From positions 3,006,148 through 3,070,147 of the forward strand of contig CP051228.1 of NCBI GenBank assembly GCA_017792345.1: a stretch of DNA of 64,000 nt. Direction: 5' to 3'. The notes below the pieces were generated by a model. It was not told where the DNA came from. It was given only the letters and a program-made list of their open reading frames with translations, and made no database searches. Within the stretch, counting starts at the first letter, position 1; every line of letters begins with the position of its first letter. The position numbers and the translations under genes were made by a program. This document shows, piece after piece, positions 15,059 to 24,633 of the stretch. Source of the DNA: Mesoflavibacter sp. Its GTDB lineage: Bacteria > Pseudomonadota > Alphaproteobacteria > UBA8366 > Aestuariispiraceae.

Positions 15059-17476
15059 TCAGGCGGCGCGGAGTTTGCCGAGGAAGCCGTTCACCGCCTG
15101 GGACAGTTTGCCTGCGCCGGTGTCGAGGCCTTCGACTTCCTGCATCAATTGCTTGGCAAGGGCGCCCGTGGAGCTGGCCTGTTCGCGCACCGAATCGATA
15201 TTGCCGACGACCTGCGACGTCCCGTCCGCCGCACCTTCGGCGTTCCGCGCGATTTCGGATGTCGCCGCGCCCTGCTGTTCCATCGCCGCGGCGACAGAGG
15301 AGATGACGTCATTCACCTTTGCCGCGGTTTCGGCGATCCGCTTGATACGGCCGACGGCGTCGTCCGTGCTGCCCTGGATCTCCCGGACCAGATTCGAGAT
15401 TTCGTCCGTCGCCTTGCCGGTCTGGGCTGCCAGGGCCTTGACCTCGTTGGCGACGACCGCGAAGCCTTTGCCTGCCTCGCCTGCGCGAGCGGCCTCGATC
15501 GTCGCGTTGAGCGCCAGGAGGTTGGTCTGCTCTGCGACTTCCGAGATCAGGCGGACCGCCTCGCCGATCCGTTCGGCGGAACTGGCAAGATCCTGGATCG
15601 CCGTATCGGTTTCCTGGGCGGAAGTCTGGGCTTCGGTCGCAATCTGAACGCAGGTGGAAATCTGGCGGGTCACTTCCGACACGGTCGCGGCCAACTCCTC
15701 GGCCGCGGCCGCCACGGCCTGAACATTGCTGCTGGCCTGTGCCGAGGCATGGGCGGCGCTGTCTGTCGACGTCGAGGTTTCGGATGCGCTCGCCAGCATG
15801 GAAGAGACCGCTTCGCGCATTTCCTTGGTGGCGCTGCCGACCTGATTCAGGACGCCCATGACCGATTGCTCGAATGTGGTCGCAAGTTCCTCGGTCGCGC
15901 GGCGCTTTTCCTCTTCGGCCTTGGCTTCCAGGCGTTTCTGGTCTTCCTGTAGGCGTTCTTTTTCCAGTCCGTTCTCCTTGAACACCTCGACCGTCTTCGC
16001 CATCGCGCCGATTTCGTCGCCGCGGTCTGTGCCCGGTACATCGACGGAATTGTCGCCTTCCGCCAATGTCTCCATGCAATCCGAAAGACGGGTGATCGGC
16101 CGTACGACGCTGAACTGGGTCATGACACCCATCGCCCCGGCCAGCAGAACGGCTGCCGCGACGCCGATGCCGATCATGGCAAGGCTGCCCTCGCGGACGC
16201 TGTCCAGGACCTCGGACCCGGCTGCAATCAACTGTTCGCTGGAACTCGTAAGCTCCTGGGCCGCAGTCCGCATGGTTTCTTCGGCGGACAAGCCGTCATT
16301 GGCGCGTTCGACCATCTCGCGATACTTGGACATATAGCCGTCCATGGAGTCGATCATCGATTGGGACGTCTTCCTCAGGACATCGTCGGTCGTTACTTCC
16401 GCGAGGCGTCCGGCCGCCTTCTTCATGGAATCGATCAGGGCTTCAGTGCTGGCGAGGTTGGCGGCGAATCCGTCCCGGGTCGTCAACTGACCGATCGACG
16501 CCTTCAATGTGGCCAATTGCCGGGCGATGAGGGTCAGGCGCGTCGCTTCGCGCTCAATGCTCTGACGCATGGTCAGTTCAGCGGCGGTGCTCTTGACCTT
16601 GGCCGATGCCGAATCGAACACTTCGCGCTGCTTATCCGCGATTTTCGAGACGGCGGTCACGAAATCCGCCAGAAGGGCATCCGCCGTAACCCCTGCTGTC
16701 AGGCTGTTTGGATTCTTCACCGCCTTGGCAAAGGCCTTGCGGTAATCCTGGGCCAGTTTCGAGATGGTGTTGGCGTCCTCTTCCAACACCGTCCCTTCCA
16801 GATTGTTTTTCAGCGTGACGGAATTGACGAAGATTTCCTTTACCAATTCATTCACGGCATCCGCCGCGCCCTGACGGCCGGTATAGCGGAAGATCGCGGC
16901 CTCGACGCCGGCCCGGCGCGCAAGGTCCTTCAACGCGGTCGTGACATCCACGATCGCGAAAGCGGCTTCCTGTTCCTTGGCCGCAAGCTCCGCCGCGGAC
17001 TTGGCCCAGGTCAGTTGCATCTCCTGACCGCTGGCGACCGTCGTCGCGGCCTTCAGAACGACATCCAACGTTTTATCCAATTCGTCGACCGTTTGGACCT
17101 GTGTCAGGCGCAGATCGGTGTAGAAGTTCAGGTTGGCCTCGAACCGGCCGACGGCATCCAGCGCCGCCAGGCGGGTCGATTCGTCCTCGGCGTTTAGGCG
17201 GCCCTCCAAGCGTCCGATTTGCGATCGGGTGCTTTCAATATCGCTCAACGCGGCGTCCGCGTCCGTCTGGTCGACGGTGCGGCCGAAACGCTCTGTGTTG
17301 ATCTGTGCTCGAGCCAGGGCGGCAGCGACCGAACTACTGGTTTCAACGACCTGAGTGCCGTCGTTCATCGCGCTCAATCCGCGATAGCCGACAAAACCAA
17401 CGACAAGGATCAGGATCGCCATAAAAGCGAACCCTGAGCCAAGTTTCCACGAAATACGAATATCGTTTATGTTCAT
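15059..17476 (-). CDS. Methyl-accepting chemotaxis protein
   Basis: An 805-residue chemoreceptor; the start chosen is [11 protein letters not shown], with another ATG seven codons upstream. A first membrane span at about residues 12-34 is followed by a long helical periplasmic domain of roughly 390 residues, close to the size of a helical-bimodular (HBM) sensor. A second span is near 428-448, then a HAMP domain ([16 protein letters not shown]) and the cytoplasmic signalling rod. The hairpin tip [23 protein letters not shown] is at about 655-680. There is no C-terminal CheR-binding pentapeptide. It passes ligand binding to CheA/CheW, not encoded here. It is divergent from a secreted PDC-sensor protein gene. 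Confidence 0.92.
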   Translation of the reverse strand: MNINDIRISWKLGSGFAFMAILILVVGFVGYRGLSAMNDGTQVVETSSSVAAALARAQINTERFGRTVDQTDADAALSDIESTRSQIGRLEGRLNAEDESTRLAALDAVGRFEANLNFYTDLRLTQVQTVDELDKTLDVVLKAATTVASGQEMQLTWAKSAAELAAKEQEAAFAIVDVTTALKDLARRAGVEAAIFRYTGRQGAADAVNELVKEIFVNSVTLKNNLEGTVLEEDANTISKLAQDYRKAFAKAVKNPNSLTAGVTADALLADFVTAVSKIADKQREVFDSASAKVKSTAAELTMRQSIEREATRLTLIARQLATLKASIGQLTTRDGFAANLASTEALIDSMKKAAGRLAEVTTDDVLRKTSQSMIDSMDGYMSKYREMVERANDGLSAEETMRTAAQELTSSSEQLIAAGSEVLDSVREGSLAMIGIGVAAAVLLAGAMGVMTQFSVVRPITRLSDCMETLAEGDNSVDVPGTDRGDEIGAMAKTVEVFKENGLEKERLQEDQKRLEAKAEEEKRRATEELATTFEQSVMGVLNQVGSATKEMREAVSSMLASASETSTSTDSAAHASAQASSNVQAVAAAAEELAATVSEVTRQISTCVQIATEAQTSAQETDTAIQDLASSAERIGEAVRLISEVAEQTNLLALNATIEAARAGEAGKGFAVVANEVKALAAQTGKATDEISNLVREIQGSTDDAVGRIKRIAETAAKVNDVISSVAAAMEQQGAATSEIARNAEGAADGTSQVVGNIDSVREQASSTGALAKQLMQEVEGLDTGAGKLSQAVNGFLGKLRAA

Positions 17477-17582
17477 CGCGTTTCCGTCCCATAGCATACC
17501 TAACAGAGGCCAATTTTTCGCCCGTCGGCGGACAGCCCTTCTTGTCGCGTAACACTAAGTTCAACTTCATAATTAATTGTTA

Positions 17583-17602
17583 ACACATGTCTAGGTATGT
17601 GT
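17583..17602. promoter_or_regulatory. Inverted repeat in the chemoreceptor/PDC divergent promoter region
   Basis: ACACAT (17583-17588) and ATGTGT (17597-17602) flank an eight-base spacer, in an AT-rich stretch between the two divergent genes. The position fits a shared operator or promoter element. The binding protein is unknown. Confidence 0.35.
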
Positions 17603-17712
17603 AGACAACATCCCGTGATTAGACGGGTAAATGAAATAATGCATGAATATGAATGCAAAAACCAACAGATGAGGTCCGCGCCACATTTGCGCAGGGCCCG
17701 GGAGGAGTGAGC

Positions 17713-18288
17713 ATGCGTATTCGTTACCTTATGGCTTCCCTCGCCTTGATTCTTGTGGCGTCCGTCACGCCGGCGACGGCCAATGATTTCGAGCCTCAAC
17801 TGAAGGCTTATCTGGAAGAAGCGACCTGGATTCAGGATCCTGCAGTCGTCGCGGCCATCGAGGCACAGAACGCCAAACATGCCGGTCTGGCAGATGCGGA
17901 TATCGACGCACTGGACAAGAAATGGCGGGCCGAGAAGGATTCCGGCAGCGGTCCGATGATTGCCGAGGTTCTGGGCAACGACCTGTCGAAATGGCTGATG
18001 CAAATCAAGGAAGACAGCAATGGCCTGATCGCCGAAGTCTTCGTCATGGACAACAAGGGTTTGAATGTCGGTCAAAGCGACCCGACCAGCGACTACTGGC
18101 AAGGCGATGAGGCCAAGTTCCAGCAAAGCTTCGGCGCGGGGCCGGATGGGGTTCTGATCGACGAGGTCGAATTCGACGATTCGTCAGAAAGCTTCATCAG
18201 TCAGGTGAGCCGCACGATCAACGACGCCTCAGGCAACCCTATCGGGGCGGTAACGATCGGCATTAATGTCGAGAATCTTGGAAACTAG
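17713..18288 (+). CDS. Secreted PDC (Cache-like) sensor domain protein
   Basis: A 191-residue protein starting MRIRYLMASLALILV after a GGAGGAG box. It has a Sec signal peptide with likely cleavage after ATA (about residue 23). The rest is one periplasmic PDC/Cache-type domain: a helix with ATWIQDPAVVAAIEAQN, the central IAEVFVMDNKGLNVGQSDPTSDYWQGDE core, and a final SGNPIGAVTIGINVE strand. No membrane span or signalling domain follows, so it is a free ligand-binding domain. Such stand-alone PDC proteins are known in Alphaproteobacteria. Its divergence from the chemoreceptor suggests it may bind a ligand and dock onto that receptor. Confidence 0.85.
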   Translation: MRIRYLMASLALILVASVTPATANDFEPQLKAYLEEATWIQDPAVVAAIEAQNAKHAGLADADIDALDKKWRAEKDSGSGPMIAEVLGNDLSKWLMQIKEDSNGLIAEVFVMDNKGLNVGQSDPTSDYWQGDEAKFQQSFGAGPDGVLIDEVEFDDSSESFISQVSRTINDASGNPIGAVTIGINVENLGN

Positions 18289-18320
18289 ATATACGCGGCA
18301 CTTTCCTGGTGTCCAGCGAG

Positions 18321-18349
18321 CGCCGGTCCATTACTGGGCCGGCGTTTTT
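18321..18349 (+). terminator. Rho-independent terminator after the PDC-sensor gene
   Basis: CGCCGGTCC and GGGCCGGCG form a GC-rich stem (one G-T pair) around ATTACT, followed by TTTTT at 18345-18349. It lies about 35 bases past the stop codon. Confidence 0.85.
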
Positions 18350-18457
18350 GCTGCCGGGTCCCGAAAACTGTGCCAATTCGCCCCTTGTTCGTTATTCTTG
18401 TTTGCGGAAAATCGTTGAAAACAGAACATGATCCCGGTCCTCAGGGGGAAACGTATA

Positions 18458-20356
18458 ATGGGAAAACTGGACGACATCTACCGGCGCAGCATCGACGACC
18501 GCGAAGGGTTCTGGGCGGACGCCGCAGGCGAACTGGAATGGCACAAGCGCTGGGACAAGGTGCTGGACGACAGCCGTGCCCCCCATTTTTATCGCTGGTT
18601 CGACGGCGCGGAATGCAACACCTGCTACAATGCCCTCGACCGCCATGCCGACGGCGGGCGCGGCGATCAGGCGGCGATCATCTATGACAGTCCGATCACC
18701 GGCCGGCAAAAGCGGATCACCTATTCCGAGCTACGGGATAAGGTCGCGCGGTGTGCCGGGGTCCTGACCGAACTCGGTATCGAAAAGGGCGACCGGGTCA
18801 TCATCTACATGCCGATGATTCCGCAGGCCGCCGTCGCCATGCTGGCCTGCGCGCGGATCGGCGCGGTCCATTCGGTCGTCTTCGGCGGCTTCGCCTCCAA
18901 CGAATTGGCGACGCGCATCAAGGACGCCCGTCCCCGCGCGATCCTGACCGCGTCCTGTGGGATCGAACCGGGCCGCGTCATCCCCTATCAGCCATTGGTC
19001 GAAGGCGCATTGGACCTCGCGCCCGGTATTGTCGAATCCATCGTCGTGACCCAAAGGGATGAGGCCGCCTGGACCCTGCGGGACGGCCGGGACCATGACT
19101 GGAAGGCAGCTCTGGATGCGGCTGCTCCGGCGGCCTGCGTGCCGGTCAAGGCGACCGATCCGCTGTATGTGCTCTACACGTCCGGCACGACAGGACAGCC
19201 GAAGGGCGTCGTGCGCGACAATGGGGGCCATATGGTGGCGCTGAAATGGTCGATGAAGAACGTTTACGACGTCGATCCGGGCGAAATCTTCTGGGCGGCG
19301 TCGGATGTCGGCTGGGTGGTCGGGCATTCCTATATCGTCTATGCGCCGCTGCTGCATGGCTGCACGACCGTTCTGTTCGAAGGTAAGCCGGTCGGCACGC
19401 CCGATGCCGGGACCTTCTGGCGCGTGATCGCCGATCATGGCGTCACGACCTTGTTCACCGCGCCCACGGCCTTCCGCGCGATCAAGAAGGAAGATCCGCA
19501 GGGCAAGCTGATCGGCCAGTACGATCTGTCGAAATTCCGCGCATTGTTCCTGGCCGGTGAGCGCTGCGACCCGGACACGCTGGCCTGGGCGCAAGACAAG
19601 CTGAAGGTGCCGGTCATCGATCATTGGTGGCAGACGGAAACCGGCTGGCCCATGGCGTCGAACTGCATGGGGATCGAACCGCTGCCGGTCAAGCCGGGTT
19701 CGCCGACCCGTGCCGTTCCGGGATATGACGTCCAGATCATCGACGAGAAAATGAACGAGGTGCCGCGCGGCCAGATGGGCGCGATCTGCGTCAAACTGCC
19801 GATGCCGCCGAGTTGCCTGCCGACGCTGTGGAATGCGGATCAGCGCTTCATCGACAGCTACCTGGCCGATTATCCCGGTTTCTATAAGACCGGCGATGCC
19901 GGATACATGGACGAAGACGGCTATATCTATGTCATGTCGCGCATCGACGATGTGATCAATGTCGCCGGACACCGCCTGTCCACCGGCGCGATAGAGGAAG
20001 TGTTGGCATCCCATCCCGATGTCGCGGAATGCGCGGTCATCGGGGCTGAGGACGCCCTGAAAGGTCAGTTGCCGGTCGGGTTCCTGGTTCTCAAGGCAGG
20101 GGTCGATCGCGACGATGCGGAAATCGTGACGGAAGTGGTCAAGCTGGTCCGGGATCAGATCGGCCCTGTCGCGGCCTTCAAGAACGCCACCGTCGTGAAG
20201 CGCCTGCCCAAGACCCGGTCCGGCAAGATCCTGCGCGGCACCATGGCCTCGATCGCAGACGGCAAGGACTTTAAAACGCCCGCGACGATCGACGATCCGG
20301 CGATTCTGGATGAGATCGCCGAAAACCTGAAGGGGATCGGCTATCCAAAAGGATAG
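18458..20356 (+). CDS. prpE: Propionyl-CoA synthetase
   Basis: The 632-residue AMP-forming acyl-CoA synthetase starts MGKLDDIYRRSIDDREGFW after a GGGGGAAA box. An earlier in-frame ATG ten codons upstream lacks a good ribosome site. The AMP-binding motif YTSGTTGQPKG lies at about 237-247. The catalytic lysine is in SGKILRGT near residue 590. The VFGGFASNEL segment and the WWQTETGWP motif match the acetyl/propionyl group. PrpE differs from Acs by its shorter length and the N-terminal YRRSI..R..FW block, both seen here. It activates propionate (and some acetate) in the cytoplasm. No methylcitrate or methylmalonyl pathway genes are adjacent. Confidence 0.9.
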   Translation: MGKLDDIYRRSIDDREGFWADAAGELEWHKRWDKVLDDSRAPHFYRWFDGAECNTCYNALDRHADGGRGDQAAIIYDSPITGRQKRITYSELRDKVARCAGVLTELGIEKGDRVIIYMPMIPQAAVAMLACARIGAVHSVVFGGFASNELATRIKDARPRAILTASCGIEPGRVIPYQPLVEGALDLAPGIVESIVVTQRDEAAWTLRDGRDHDWKAALDAAAPAACVPVKATDPLYVLYTSGTTGQPKGVVRDNGGHMVALKWSMKNVYDVDPGEIFWAASDVGWVVGHSYIVYAPLLHGCTTVLFEGKPVGTPDAGTFWRVIADHGVTTLFTAPTAFRAIKKEDPQGKLIGQYDLSKFRALFLAGERCDPDTLAWAQDKLKVPVIDHWWQTETGWPMASNCMGIEPLPVKPGSPTRAVPGYDVQIIDEKMNEVPRGQMGAICVKLPMPPSCLPTLWNADQRFIDSYLADYPGFYKTGDAGYMDEDGYIYVMSRIDDVINVAGHRLSTGAIEEVLASHPDVAECAVIGAEDALKGQLPVGFLVLKAGVDRDDAEIVTEVVKLVRDQIGPVAAFKNATVVKRLPKTRSGKILRGTMASIADGKDFKTPATIDDPAILDEIAENLKGIGYPKG

Positions 20357-20365
20357 CGCCGGAGG

Positions 20366-21334
20366 TTAGTACCCCCTGGCCGGGTCGACCAGGCTCGCCA
20401 GGGGATCTCCGGCAATCCAGCGCGCGAGATTGTCCCCGAAAGCGCGGGTCAGGTTGACCTCCCAGCCGCTGATGCTGTCGGCCATGTGGGGCGTGACGAT
20501 GACATTCTCGTAGTCCCAAAGCGGGTTGTCCCGGGGCAGGGGCTCCGTGCGGAAAACGTCGAGGATAGCGGTGCCGATCTTGCCGCTGTCCAAGGCGCGG
20601 CACAGGGCATCCTCGTCGACGACGGCGCCGCGCGCGGCGTTCAGGAAGATCACCCCGTCCGCCATGGCGTCGAAGGCGGCATCGTCGATCATGCCGGCCG
20701 TCTCCGGCGTCGAAGCGCAATGGACGGACACGAATTCCGTGCCGTCCAACGCCTTTAGCAGGTCCTTCGACGCGAAGACCTCGTCGACATGGTCGGTCGG
20801 GCGGGCGGTGGAACGGGTGCCGACGGTCCGCATGCCGAAGTATTTCGCGTGTTGCGCCACCAGCCGCCCGATGCTGCCCAGGCCGACGACACAGAATTTG
20901 CGGTCGGTCAGCGGCGGCCATTCGTGCCGTTCCCACTGCCGCGCCTGCTGCTGACGGGCATAGCGCGGCATACCGATATTGGCCGACATATGTGCGGCGA
21001 TGGTGAACTGCGCCAGGAAAGGCGCGTTGACGCCGGCCGCGTTCGTCACGGTCTTTTCCGCCGGATCCCAGGTTCCGATATGTTCGACCCCGGCGCCGCC
21101 ATTGGACAACCATCGTACCGACGGATAGGCCAGTAAGTCCGGAAACCGATTCTTCGGATAGGGTTCGCCACCGATGGCGAAGACAACGCTTGGCCGGAAC
21201 TCGTCCAGAACCGTCGCGACCTTGTCGGCGTCGTCTTCGACCCGGATCGGCAGATCGGGAAAGCGATTGGTCAGGATCGGACCGATCTGGTCCGGCACGC
21301 TCGTGATCACGAGCACGCGATGGTCCGAAGTCAT
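20366..21334 (-). CDS. D-2-hydroxyacid dehydrogenase (NAD-dependent)
   Basis: A 322-residue member of the D-isomer-specific 2-hydroxyacid dehydrogenase family. The dinucleotide motif is GLGSIG (151-156). The catalytic trio is R235 in NAARG, E264 in RTEPLP and H283 in TPHMAD. It would reduce glyoxylate, hydroxypyruvate or another 2-oxoacid. The N-terminal half is variable, as is normal. It is convergent with prpE (nine bases between stops) and 24 bases downstream of the TetR gene on the same strand, so the two may be co-transcribed. Confidence 0.9.
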   Translation of the reverse strand: MTSDHRVLVITSVPDQIGPILTNRFPDLPIRVEDDADKVATVLDEFRPSVVFAIGGEPYPKNRFPDLLAYPSVRWLSNGGAGVEHIGTWDPAEKTVTNAAGVNAPFLAQFTIAAHMSANIGMPRYARQQQARQWERHEWPPLTDRKFCVVGLGSIGRLVAQHAKYFGMRTVGTRSTARPTDHVDEVFASKDLLKALDGTEFVSVHCASTPETAGMIDDAAFDAMADGVIFLNAARGAVVDEDALCRALDSGKIGTAILDVFRTEPLPRDNPLWDYENVIVTPHMADSISGWEVNLTRAFGDNLARWIAGDPLASLVDPARGY

Positions 21335-21358
21335 GGGCGGCCTCGATCGGGTTAGGGA

Positions 21359-22039
21359 TTAATCCGGCGCGTAAGCTTTCAGGAAAAAGCCGAGGGTATC
21401 GTCGACGTGGTTGGCGATTTCCTCGTCGGACGGCACATCGCCGATGCCGAGGCTCAGCCGCATATGCCAGGGTTCCTTGATCATCGCGATCAGGCGCCAA
21501 GCCGCGCGTTCGGTATCGGGAATATCCAGAATGCCGTTTTCACACTGTTCCTGGAGATAGGTCCGCAACCGCCGGATCAGCGGCTTCGGGCCGTCTTCGT
21601 GGAAACTGCGCGCCAGTTCCGGAAACCGCTCCGCCTCGGACAGAACCACCCGGAACAACCGGACGCCGTCCTTGGACATCAGGATGCGCAGGAAACGGTT
21701 GCAGAAGGCGGTCAGGACCGGCCGGGGGGACCGGTCTTCCATACCCGCGGCGATATCGTCGTTCAGTTCGACCCGTCCGTCGTCGCAATCGTCCAGAACG
21801 CGCTGGCCGCCGATTATCGCGCAATGTCGGTTCATCACGGCGATGAACAGCGACGACTTGTCGGAAAAATGACCGTAGACGGTCCGCTTCGACACATTCG
21901 CGTCGGCGGCGATGGCGTCCATGCTGACACAGCCATAGCCGTACTTCATGAACAGGTGTGAGGCCGCGTCGACGATCTGGGCCCGTTTTTCCTCGGACCG
22001 GGTCATCGGCTTTTCATCAGTCAGGGCATGGCCTTCCAC
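21359..22039 (-). CDS. TetR-family transcriptional regulator
   Basis: The 226-residue regulator uses a GTG start, preceded by GGAGAG at proper spacing; an internal ATG eleven codons on lacks a good site. The helix-turn-helix MDAIAADANVSKRTVYGHFSDKSSLF lies at about residues 46-71. The C-terminal ligand domain is AcrR-like. It is divergent from the RND exporter operon. Two sets of short inverted repeats in the intergenic region suggest it represses both itself and the exporter. The ligand is unknown. Confidence 0.9.
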   Translation of the reverse strand: MEGHALTDEKPMTRSEEKRAQIVDAASHLFMKYGYGCVSMDAIAADANVSKRTVYGHFSDKSSLFIAVMNRHCAIIGGQRVLDDCDDGRVELNDDIAAGMEDRSPRPVLTAFCNRFLRILMSKDGVRLFRVVLSEAERFPELARSFHEDGPKPLIRRLRTYLQEQCENGILDIPDTERAAWRLIAMIKEPWHMRLSLGIGDVPSDEEIANHVDDTLGFFLKAYAPD

Positions 22040-22060
22040 AGGCGTTTCTCTCCATCTGTC

Positions 22061-22088
22061 TTACTGCGCTCCTACTGAAGACAGTAAG
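22061..22088. promoter_or_regulatory. Candidate TetR operator near the regulator start
   Basis: TACTG-AAGA-CAGTA (22073-22086) is a perfect 5+5 inverted repeat, with an extra TTACTG half-site at 22061-22066. It lies about 20-50 bases upstream of the TetR start, a good place for autoregulation. Confidence 0.5.
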
Positions 22089-22193
22089 TGTTTTATCCAG
22101 AATCTCAACGCGGCCCGCTGCGCGAGGTTGCCCCCAGACCCCGCCGGGCGGTCGAAACATTCACTCCAGAGTATAGAAAAATTCTTATTGAAA

Positions 22194-22240
22194 AGTAAAC
22201 TCGTCCGTGTAGTTTAACTAAACGAAACCGTGCAGTTTAC
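22194..22240. promoter_or_regulatory. Repeated AGTTTA half-sites upstream of the RND exporter
   Basis: AGTAAACT (22194-22201), AGTTTAACT (22211-22219) and AGTTTAC (22234-22240) form an inverted and a direct repeat of the same core. The stretch is AT-rich, about 50-90 bases before the exporter start. It probably holds the promoter and a second regulator site. Confidence 0.45.
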
Positions 22241-22286
22241 ATTCTAGGCGCCCCGGCGCCGCGACTTGGAAGGTAAGGAAAAGAAC

Positions 22287-24629
22287 ATGCTTGCGCGCTT
22301 CTCGAATTTCGTTCTGCGCTGGCGCTGGGCGATCGTGCTGCTGTCCTTCGTGGCAGCGTTCGGCGCCGCGTATGGCGGCAAGAACCTTGAGTTTTCCACC
22401 AATTACCGCGTCTTCTTCAGCGAGGAGAACCCGCAGCTTCAAGCCTTTGAATCGCTGCAGCGAACCTATGTCCGCGAAGACGTGATCATGTTTGTCATCC
22501 AGCCGGATTCAGGGACGGTCTTCACGCCGGAACTGCTCGCCGGCATGCGGGACCTGACGGACAAGTCCTGGCAGATTCCGTTTTCGACCCGGGTCGACAG
22601 CCTGACGAATTTTCAAAACAGCTATGCCTCCGGGCAGGATGATTTGATCGTCGAAGATCTGGTTCCGGAGGGCTCTCCGCTCGATCAGGCCGATCTGGCG
22701 CGAATCGAACGTACCGCATTGGACGAACCGTTGCTGCTGGATCGCTTAGTGTCGCCGGATTCCCGGACGGCCGGCATTTCGGTGACGGTCAATCTGCCCC
22801 TGCAAAGCGAATTGGAAGTGCCGGAGGCGATGGCCTATGCCCGCATGCTGGCGGAGGAATTTCGCGCCAACCATCCGGAGGCCCGCCTGGCCATCACCGG
22901 GTCTGTCGCTTTGAACAACGCTTTCACGGAGGCCAGCATGGCGGACATGTCCCTGCTGGTGCCGTTGATGTATGGCGCATTGCTGCTGGTCATGGCGATT
23001 CTGCTGCGCTCGGTTACCGGGACGATCTCGACGCTGCTGGTGATCGGTCTGTCGGCGATGACCGCCATGGGGCTGGCCGGCTGGCTGGGGATCGGCCTTA
23101 CGCCCCCGTCGGTCAGTGCGCCGACGATTATTCTGACCATCGCGATCGCGGATTCGATCCACATCCTGATCACCATGATCGGACGGATGCGGGCCGGCGA
23201 CAGCAAATACGACGCCATTCGCGAGAGCCTGCGTATCAATTTCCAGCCGGTCTTCCTGACCAGCCTGACCACAATTATCGGCTTTGTGTCGCTGAACTTC
23301 TCCGATGCGCCGCCGTTCCGTGACCTCGGCAATATTACCGCGATGGGCGTGGCGGCGGCCTGGATCTATTCGATCCTGTTCCTGCCCGCGATCATGGCCA
23401 TTATGCCGATCCGCGTGAAAGTGGCGGCCGAAGGCCACCGCAGCAGCATGGACCGGTTCGCCGAATGGGTGATCGCCTACCGGACACGCCTGCTGGTCGG
23501 TACCGTGGCCTCGGTCGTCGTGCTGGGCGTGATGATCCCCCGGATCGAATTGAACGACCAGTTCGTGAACTATTTCGACGAGTCCCTGGAATTCCGTCAG
23601 GACACGGATTTCGCCATGGACAACCTGTCGGGCATCTATCAGGCGCAATGGTCCCTGCCGGCCGGCGATTCCGGCGCGGTCAGCGATCCGGGCTTCCTGA
23701 CGGCGACCGACGGTTTCGCCGACTGGCTGCGTGCCCGGCCGGAGGTCGTCCATGTTCAGACGATCACCGACATCTTCAAGCGCCTGAACAAGAACATGCA
23801 TGCCGACAATGCGGCCTTCTACCGCTTGCCGGACGAACGGAACCTGGCGGCCCAATATCTGTTGCTGTTCGAAATGTCGCTGCCCTACGGCCTCGACCTG
23901 AACAACCAGATCAATGTCGACAAGTCGTCGACGCGGATCGTCGCGACCCTGGAGAACATCACGACGAACGAACTGCAGGCGCTGGACCGCGAAGCCAAGG
24001 CCTATCTGGCGGCGAATCTGCCGACCGGAGAGGCGACCGAGGCGTCGGGTCCCTTCGTCATGTTCGCCTATATCGCCGAACGGAACATCGAAGGGATGCT
24101 GACCGGCACCTTCCTGGCGTTCCTGCTGATCTCCGCCACGCTGACCTTCGCCTTGCGCAGCATGCGCCTGGGGCTGATCAGCCTTGTCCCCAACCTGATC
24201 CCGCCGGTTATGGCCTTCGGTGTCTGGGCGGTTCTGGTCGGCGAGATCGGCATGGCTTCGTCGATCGTCACGGCGACCAGCCTGGGGATCATCGTCGATG
24301 CGACGGTGCATTTCCTGTCGAAATACCGGCGGGCCCGGATCGAGAAGGGGGCCAGCGCGGAAGACGCCGTGCGCTACGCCTTCTCCACGGTCGGCACGGC
24401 GCTTTGGGTAACCAGCGCCATCCTGATCGCCGGGTTCGGCGTCCTGTCCTTCAGCGCGTTCCAGATCAACTCGTCGCTGGGCATGTTGACCGCATTGACC
24501 TTGGCCATGGCCTTGATCGCGGACTTCCTGCTGCTGCCGGCAGTTCTGCTTACCGTGGACCGCGGCCGGAACCGGTCGCGCGACGCGGCGATGAATACTT
24601 CCCAACCCACCACGCAAGCTGCGGAGTAA
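22287..24629 (+). CDS. RND-superfamily (MMPL-type) exporter
   Basis: The 780-residue protein starts MLARFSNFVLRWRW after an AAGGAAAA site. It has two-fold RND topology: a first span near residues 12-30, a roughly 200-residue periplasmic domain, a block of about five spans (LLVPLMYGALLLVMAILLRSV onward), then a repeat of the same pattern, with spans at about 600-760. It belongs to the single-chain MMPL/HpnN-like group rather than the tripartite AcrB group, and no membrane-fusion protein is encoded nearby. Such proteins move lipids or hydrophobic compounds across the periplasm. The operon continues with a LolA-like protein and an outer-membrane protein, consistent with lipid export to the outer membrane. 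Confidence 0.88.
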   Translation: MLARFSNFVLRWRWAIVLLSFVAAFGAAYGGKNLEFSTNYRVFFSEENPQLQAFESLQRTYVREDVIMFVIQPDSGTVFTPELLAGMRDLTDKSWQIPFSTRVDSLTNFQNSYASGQDDLIVEDLVPEGSPLDQADLARIERTALDEPLLLDRLVSPDSRTAGISVTVNLPLQSELEVPEAMAYARMLAEEFRANHPEARLAITGSVALNNAFTEASMADMSLLVPLMYGALLLVMAILLRSVTGTISTLLVIGLSAMTAMGLAGWLGIGLTPPSVSAPTIILTIAIADSIHILITMIGRMRAGDSKYDAIRESLRINFQPVFLTSLTTIIGFVSLNFSDAPPFRDLGNITAMGVAAAWIYSILFLPAIMAIMPIRVKVAAEGHRSSMDRFAEWVIAYRTRLLVGTVASVVVLGVMIPRIELNDQFVNYFDESLEFRQDTDFAMDNLSGIYQAQWSLPAGDSGAVSDPGFLTATDGFADWLRARPEVVHVQTITDIFKRLNKNMHADNAAFYRLPDERNLAAQYLLLFEMSLPYGLDLNNQINVDKSSTRIVATLENITTNELQALDREAKAYLAANLPTGEATEASGPFVMFAYIAERNIEGMLTGTFLAFLLISATLTFALRSMRLGLISLVPNLIPPVMAFGVWAVLVGEIGMASSIVTATSLGIIVDATVHFLSKYRRARIEKGASAEDAVRYAFSTVGTALWVTSAILIAGFGVLSFSAFQINSSLGMLTALTLAMALIADFLLLPAVLLTVDRGRNRSRDAAMNTSQPTTQAAE

Positions 24630-24633
24630 ATTG

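Noticed and set aside
22266-22286. TTG start for the RND exporter
   Set aside because: The ATG at 22287 has the better ribosome site and starts just before the first membrane span.
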